From Schlegelella_A sp031360885 (lineage in GTDB: Bacteria; Pseudomonadota; Gammaproteobacteria; Burkholderiales; Burkholderiaceae_C), in contig JANMCC010000197.1 of the NCBI GenBank assembly GCA_031360885.1, positions 1 through 64,000 on the forward strand: a DNA stretch of 64,000 bases. The letters are read 5' to 3'. Both the position numbers and the translations under genes were made by a program. Below are positions 59,780 through 64,000 of this stretch, piece by piece. Under the pieces are notes generated by a model, which saw only the letters and a list, made by a program, of their open reading frames with translations, was not told where the DNA came from and made no database searches. Each line of letters opens with the position of its first letter. Within the stretch, counting starts at the first letter, position 1.

Positions 59780-61152
59780 ACCCGCGGCGCTACGCCGCCG
59801 CGCTGCTGGCGGCGGCTCTCGGCGCCGGCGCCTTCGCCGCCTCGCCGGCGATCGGCGCCGCGGCGAAGGCCGCCGAGGTGCTGAAGGTGCGGCGCATCGA
59901 CTACCGCGAACGCAAGCTCGGCAACGGCCTCGCCGTGATCTCGGTCGAGAGCCACGCCAGCCCGACGGTGAGCGTGCAGGTCTGGTACCACGTCGGCGGC
60001 AGCGACGATCCGGCGGGCAAGTCGGGCTTCGCGCATCTCTTCGAGCACCTGATGTTCAAGGGCTCGAAGTACATGAAGAGCGAGCAGTTCGACCGCCTGA
60101 CCGAAGACGTCGGCGGCGAGAACAACGCGTTCACGAGCGAGGACGTCACGGCGTACCAGGCGGTCGTTCCCTCCAACCACCTCGAGACGCTGCTCTGGGC
60201 CGAGGCCGAGCGGCTCGTCAACCTCCGGGTCGACGAAGCCAACTTCCAGTCGGAGCGCGCCGTCGTCGAGGAGGAATTCCGGCAACGCGTGCTGGCCTCG
60301 CCGTACGGCCGTTTCTTCGAGGCGGTGAGCACCCGGCCGTATCTGCAGCATGCCTATCGCCGCGGCGTCATCGGCAGCATCGAGAACCTCGACGCCGCGG
60401 CGCTGGCCGACGTGGTCGCCTTCCACGCCACCCACTACCGCGCCGACAACGCCACCCTGGTCGTCACCGGCGATTTCGATCCGCGCCAGCTCGACGCCTG
60501 GGTCGACAAGTACTTCGGCCCCGTCGCCCGGCCGGCCGCGCCGCTGCCGACGCGCGACTCGCGCGAGCCGCCGTGGAACGCAGACCGCACGATCGCGATC
60601 CGCTCGCCGAACGTTCCACTGCCGGCAGTGGCGACGGCCTGGCTGGCGCCGCCGGTGACCGACGCCGACGCGCCGGCGCTGCAGGTCGCCGCCGCCCTGC
60701 TCTCGGCCGGCGAGTCGTCCCGCCTCAACCAGGCGCTGGTCTATCGGCAGCAGATCGCGACCCAGGCGAGCTTCAGTGCCGACCTGCGCGCCGGACCCGG
60801 CCTCCTGATCGCCAGCGCCATCGCCGCCGGCGGCAAGGCGCCCGCCTCGGTGCGCGCCGCGCTGCTCGCCGAGGTGAAGCGGCTGGCGGAGCGACCGGCC
60901 ACTCGTGGCGAGCTCGACAAGGTCAAGACCCAGATCCTGACGCAGGCCTTCAGCTCGCGGCAGACGCCGCTCGGCCTCGGCCAGTCGATCGGCGAGGCCG
61001 CCGTGCTCGGCGGCAACGCGAACCGCGTCAACACCGACCTCGTCGACCTGCAGCGCGTCAGCGCCGCCGACGTGCAGCGGGTGATGCGCCGCTACGTCAC
61101 CGGCGCGCGCAGCGTCGCCATCGACTATGTCCAGGATGCGAGCGCGAAATGA
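59776..61152 (+). CDS. M16 zinc metallopeptidase (active subunit)
   Basis: 458 residues from a GTG overlapping the previous stop. A signal peptide-like N-terminus (RRYAAALLAAALGAGAFAAS) suggests periplasmic location. The inverted zinc motif HLFEH (in GFAHLFEHLMFKGSKYM) is intact and the distal glutamate lies in SERAVVEEEFRQR; two M16 lobes follow. Together with the next gene it forms the common PqqL/YmxG-like pair of active and inactive subunits. Confidence 0.92.
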   Translation: MNPRRYAAALLAAALGAGAFAASPAIGAAAKAAEVLKVRRIDYRERKLGNGLAVISVESHASPTVSVQVWYHVGGSDDPAGKSGFAHLFEHLMFKGSKYMKSEQFDRLTEDVGGENNAFTSEDVTAYQAVVPSNHLETLLWAEAERLVNLRVDEANFQSERAVVEEEFRQRVLASPYGRFFEAVSTRPYLQHAYRRGVIGSIENLDAAALADVVAFHATHYRADNATLVVTGDFDPRQLDAWVDKYFGPVARPAAPLPTRDSREPPWNADRTIAIRSPNVPLPAVATAWLAPPVTDADAPALQVAAALLSAGESSRLNQALVYRQQIATQASFSADLRAGPGLLIASAIAAGGKAPASVRAALLAEVKRLAERPATRGELDKVKTQILTQAFSSRQTPLGLGQSIGEAAVLGGNANRVNTDLVDLQRVSAADVQRVMRRYVTGARSVAIDYVQDASAK

Positions 61153-62609
61153 AGCCTTCCGCACGACGCTTGCTGGCCCCTGGGCTCGGCCTCCTCGTCG
61201 CCGTTGCGGCAAGCGCCCAGCCGTTCGAGACGCCGCCCCCTCCGGCCGCGCCGCGGCCGCTGACGATCGCCGCGCCGGTCGAGCAGGCGCTGCCGAACGG
61301 CCTGCGCGTGATCGTCGCGCCGCGCGATGGCGTGCCGCTGGTGACGGCGATGCTGGTCGTGCTCTCCGGCAGCGAGCTCGACCCGCCGCAGCTTTCCGGC
61401 CTGGCCTCGATGACGGCGAGCCTGCTCACGCAGGGCACCCGTCGGCACACCGCACCGCAGATCGCGGCGGCCGCCGAGGCGCTCGGCGGTTCGCTCGAGA
61501 GCGACGCCGGCTGGAGCCAGTCGCTGGTGGCGATCACGGTGACGACGCCGCGGCTCGGCGCCGCGCTCGGCCTGGTCGCCGAGGTGACGCGCGAGCCGAC
61601 CTTCGCCCCGGCCGAGCTCGACCGGTTGCGCAGCCAGACCCTCGACGCGCTCAAGGTGCGCTATGCCGACCCCGGCGCCCTGGCCGGCCTGACCGCGGCG
61701 CGCCTGGCGTACGGCAGCGGCCCCTGGGGCCACCCGGCGAGCGGCACCCCGGCGTCGCTGCCGCGTATCCGCCAGGCCGACCTGGTCGCCCTGCATCGCG
61801 CCACCTTCCGGCCCGACCGCGCCGTGCTGATCCTGGCCGGCGACGTCGCCCCGGACCGCGCGCTCGCCCTGGCGCGCACGCACTTCGGCGACTGGACCGC
61901 GCCCGCCGGCGTGGCGCCACCGCTGCCGCCCGCTCTGCCGGCGCTGGCCGCCGGCCCGGCGGTCGCGGTGATCGACATGCCTGCCGCCGGCCAGGCCGGC
62001 GTCGTTCTCGCGCTGCCGCTGCCGCCGCGCCAGGGCGCGGAGCGGGCCGCGGCCGACGTGCTCGACGCGGTGATCGGCGGCGGCTACTCGTCGCGCCTCA
62101 GCCAGGAGATCCGGATCAAGCGCGGCCTGAGCTACTCGGTCTTCAGCCGGATCGAGGCGCGTGGCGCAGGCGGCCTCTTCCAGGCGGCGTTGCAGACCAA
62201 GAACGAGTCGGCCGCGGAGGTCGTTTCGCTGTTGCAGGGCGAGCTCGACCGGGTGGTGCAGGCGCCGGTGCCGGCCGAGGAGCTGGCCTCGCGCAAGCTC
62301 TCGCTGATCGGCAGCTTCAGCCGCAGCGTCGAAACCACCGCCGGCCTCGCCTCGGCGATCCGCTCGCTGGTGGCGAGCGGGCGCTCGCCGGTGGACCTGA
62401 AGACGCGGATCGCGACGCTCGAGGCGGTCGGCCCGGAGGACGTGCAGCGCTATGCCGCGACCCATTTCGGCGCGGCTGGCCGGCGGATCGCGGTCGCCGG
62501 CGTTGCCGACAAGTTCGCCGCGGCGCTGCGCAGCGGGGCGCCGGGGCTCGTCGTCGTCGGCCAGGACCAGCTCGATCTCGAGCGCCCGGGCGGCCTCAAG
62601 CGCGAGTAG
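61149..62609 (+). CDS. M16 peptidase family protein (non-catalytic partner)
   Basis: 486 residues with a signal peptide ending near ASAQP. It has the M16 fold (LPNGLRVIVAPRDGVPLVTA, LSGLASMTASLLTQGTRRHT) but no HxxEH, so it cannot bind zinc itself. The RGLSYSVFSRIEARG segment is the substrate-binding R/Y motif of the partner subunit. Coupled to the active subunit by ATGA; the pair is expected to work as a heterodimer in the periplasm. Confidence 0.92.
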   Translation: MKPSARRLLAPGLGLLVAVAASAQPFETPPPPAAPRPLTIAAPVEQALPNGLRVIVAPRDGVPLVTAMLVVLSGSELDPPQLSGLASMTASLLTQGTRRHTAPQIAAAAEALGGSLESDAGWSQSLVAITVTTPRLGAALGLVAEVTREPTFAPAELDRLRSQTLDALKVRYADPGALAGLTAARLAYGSGPWGHPASGTPASLPRIRQADLVALHRATFRPDRAVLILAGDVAPDRALALARTHFGDWTAPAGVAPPLPPALPALAAGPAVAVIDMPAAGQAGVVLALPLPPRQGAERAAADVLDAVIGGGYSSRLSQEIRIKRGLSYSVFSRIEARGAGGLFQAALQTKNESAAEVVSLLQGELDRVVQAPVPAEELASRKLSLIGSFSRSVETTAGLASAIRSLVASGRSPVDLKTRIATLEAVGPEDVQRYAATHFGAAGRRIAVAGVADKFAAALRSGAPGLVVVGQDQLDLERPGGLKRE

Positions 62610-62783
62610 GCGAGTGGGTGCCCGCATGCCTCCCGGCCGAGGCAGGGCAGGCACCGAAGTCCAACCCGGCCGGGGGTCAAGGCAAACCCTTCGGACGCGA
62701 CCGCCACTTTGCTGGGACAATAGTGCCCCCTTGCGAGCGACGCAGCGCCCCCCGGCGCGGCGGCCGCCATTACCAGGATCGCC

Positions 62784-63092
62784 ATGGCAACCCGTTCTTC
62801 CGCTCCCGCATCCGCCTCCAAAACCAGCAAAGTCGCCACGCCTGCAGCCAAGCCCCCCGCCGACCCCAGCGCCGCACTGAAGCTGCGCCAGACCCAGGCC
62901 GAATACGTCGCCGCGCGTCCAGCCGGCGAGCCGGGGGTCAAGCCGATGATGTCGAGCTCGAAGATGTACGTCTGCCGGCGTTGCCAGGCGAACTTCAAGA
63001 CCGGCGACGGCAAGCCCGATTCACGCCTGCCCGGCCTGGGCAAGTGCAACAAGTGCCTGGCCGCAGCCGCGGCCTCGGCCCTCGCCGCCTGA
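62784..63092 (+). CDS. Small basic protein with two CxxC pairs
   Basis: 102 residues. An Ala/Ser/Lys/Pro-rich N-terminus resembles a flexible tail; the C-terminal half has YVCRRCQANF and GKCNKCLA, two CxxC pairs 20 residues apart, suggesting a zinc ribbon. No family recognised. The 174-bp gap before it shows no clear promoter by eye. Confidence 0.65.
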   Translation: MATRSSAPASASKTSKVATPAAKPPADPSAALKLRQTQAEYVAARPAGEPGVKPMMSSSKMYVCRRCQANFKTGDGKPDSRLPGLGKCNKCLAAAAASALAA

Positions 63093-63249
63093 CGAGGTCC
63101 CGCCCGCCGCATTGCCGCGCCCGCGTCCGCTGCCAGACCTCCGAGCTGGCGGCGGATTTCACGGGCATGAGGTAACCAGAGGTAACGCGCCTCGAGGCGC
63201 CCCCGAGCCCCGTCGATATGCCGGTATCCCGGACGACCGACCTCGCCGC

Positions 63250-63882
63250 ATGCCGACCTTGCTGACCCGCCTGTTGAGGGCCGTTCACACCGTGCCGCTG
63301 GAGATCGCGCGGCCCGTGCTCTTCTGGTGGGCGGCGCACAAGCGTCGCTCGGGTGCCTGGCGGGCGCGCCCGCCGTCGCGCGAAGCGCAGGAAACCCGCC
63401 CCGAACCGGCGATTCGCGCCCTGCAGGCCGACCTCGACCTGGTGCGCGCGATGCGCGTCGAGCTCGGCAAGGTGCTCGACGGCGACGATAGCTATCGGCA
63501 GACCTACCGCAACCTGGCGCGGTTCGAGCGCAAGCTCGACAAGTACGGCCTGCGCACGATCGAGCAGTTTCCCGTCGACCAGCTGCGCCGCGCGCTGCGC
63601 GAGTTCGAGGCGCTGGTGCGCAACTGGTCCTCGACCAGCCTGGCCGACCTGCGCTCGCGGATGGCGGTGGTGCTCGCCGATCGGTCGAGCGCGGCCTCGG
63701 TCTGGATCGCGGTGAACACGGTCAACGGCGCGCACCGGCACGGGCCCGGCGTCGCCACGCGCCTGCCGGCAGGCACGGGCGCGGCGGCTCGCGCCGGCGT
63801 GCAGCGCGGCGGCCGGCACCTCGGCATGTCACGCTTCAACTGGGCCGACGGCGGCTTCAATTCGACGAGCGCGCCGGCATAG
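63250..63882 (+). CDS. Hypothetical helical protein
   Basis: 210 residues, basic, without a clear signal peptide; residues 10-30 (RAVHTVPLEIARPVLFWWAA) are moderately hydrophobic. The middle (IRALQADLDLVRAMRVELGK and FERKLDKYGLRTIEQFPVDQ) is likely helical; the end is Gly/Arg/Ala-rich. No family recognised. The start is the first ATG of the frame. Confidence 0.55.
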   Translation: MPTLLTRLLRAVHTVPLEIARPVLFWWAAHKRRSGAWRARPPSREAQETRPEPAIRALQADLDLVRAMRVELGKVLDGDDSYRQTYRNLARFERKLDKYGLRTIEQFPVDQLRRALREFEALVRNWSSTSLADLRSRMAVVLADRSSAASVWIAVNTVNGAHRHGPGVATRLPAGTGAAARAGVQRGGRHLGMSRFNWADGGFNSTSAPA

Positions 63883-63954
63883 GGCGTTGTCCTACGAGAC
63901 GCGACTCGGCAGAGGCACGAGAATCTGCGCGCATTCGCTTTTCGAGGAGGCGCC

Positions 63955-64000
63955 GTGCCGTATCCCAACGATCGCCGCAAGCACCAGGTGGAGGCCGACG
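63955..64000 (+). CDS. Start of an unidentified gene (cut by window end)
   Basis: A GTG at 63955 follows GAGGAGG by 5 bases, an excellent ribosome site, and the next 15 codons (PYPNDRRKHQVEAD) are open to the window end. Too little is visible to name it. Confidence 0.45.
   Translation, partial: MPYPNDRRKHQVEAD

Overview
This 64 kb window is GC-rich, densely packed bacterial DNA. It most likely comes from a betaproteobacterium of the order Burkholderiales. That is inferred from the aerobic box (benzoyl-CoA epoxidase) cluster with a BoxR-type regulator, the branched-chain-type ABC importers tied to aromatic acid-CoA ligases, the general gene repertoire and the base composition. No rRNA, tRNA, CRISPR array or transposase was seen.

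Layout. (1) 1-9.5 kb: a hydroxycinnamate-type catabolic operon on the minus strand (crotonase, feruloyl/coumaroyl-CoA synthetase, hot-dog thioesterase, substrate-binding protein, LivH, a fused LivM-LivG, LivF and a MarR regulator cut by the window edge), with a divergent amidohydrolase. (2) 9.5-25.4 kb: housekeeping and stress genes: 3-hydroxyacyl-CoA dehydrogenase, msrB-msrA, a large cyclase/AAA/TPR regulator, small secreted proteins, a GGDEF and an HDOD protein, a glutathione-linked set (GST, VOC, GloB-like), AIM24 and SelO. (3) 25.4-35.2 kb: a block of different flavour, with dabA-dabB (inorganic carbon uptake), two NhaR-like LysR regulators and small stress/membrane genes (PsiE, ExoD-like, TerC, TerB, BI-1, HPF-like). 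Its base composition looks less GC-rich than its flanks, most clearly from about 30.5 kb on, which suggests acquisition as a unit. (4) 35.3-38.7 kb: a cyclic-nucleotide-binding-fold protein, a metallophosphoesterase and a P-loop ATPase fused to a nucleotide-cyclase fold. (5) 38.7-42.4 kb: a GrdB-like protein, a sugar-acid kinase, an SDR, a cupin dioxygenase-like protein and RidA. (6) 42.4-50.2 kb: boxA-boxB-boxC, boxR, the benzoate-CoA ligase bclA and an alpha/beta hydrolase. (7) 50.2-59.4 kb: a TetR-controlled unit with a lone PaaA-like di-iron protein, an enoyl-CoA hydratase, a Rieske ferredoxin, a phenylacetate-CoA-ligase-like enzyme, a 67-residue protein and a complete second Liv-type importer. 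(8) 59.4-64 kb: an ABM-domain protein, a tandem M16 peptidase pair and unknown small proteins.

How it works together. Regions 1, 6 and 7 share one logic: import or activate an aromatic or related acid as a CoA thioester, oxidise or hydrate it in that form, and regulate by a repressor that probably senses a CoA thioester. Region 6 is the known box pathway, and TGCA-N6-TGCA operators can be read at boxC and between boxR and bclA. Region 7 is the best candidate for something undescribed. It has a PaaA-type catalytic subunit without PaaB, PaaC, PaaD or PaaE, paired with a Rieske protein. Two exact copies of one 18-bp palindrome (23 bp of identity including flanks) sit on its two divergent promoter regions, where sigma70-like hexamers with 17-bp spacers can also be read. 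Region 4 is a second candidate: a compact make/degrade/sense-type cyclic nucleotide set with degenerate key residues.
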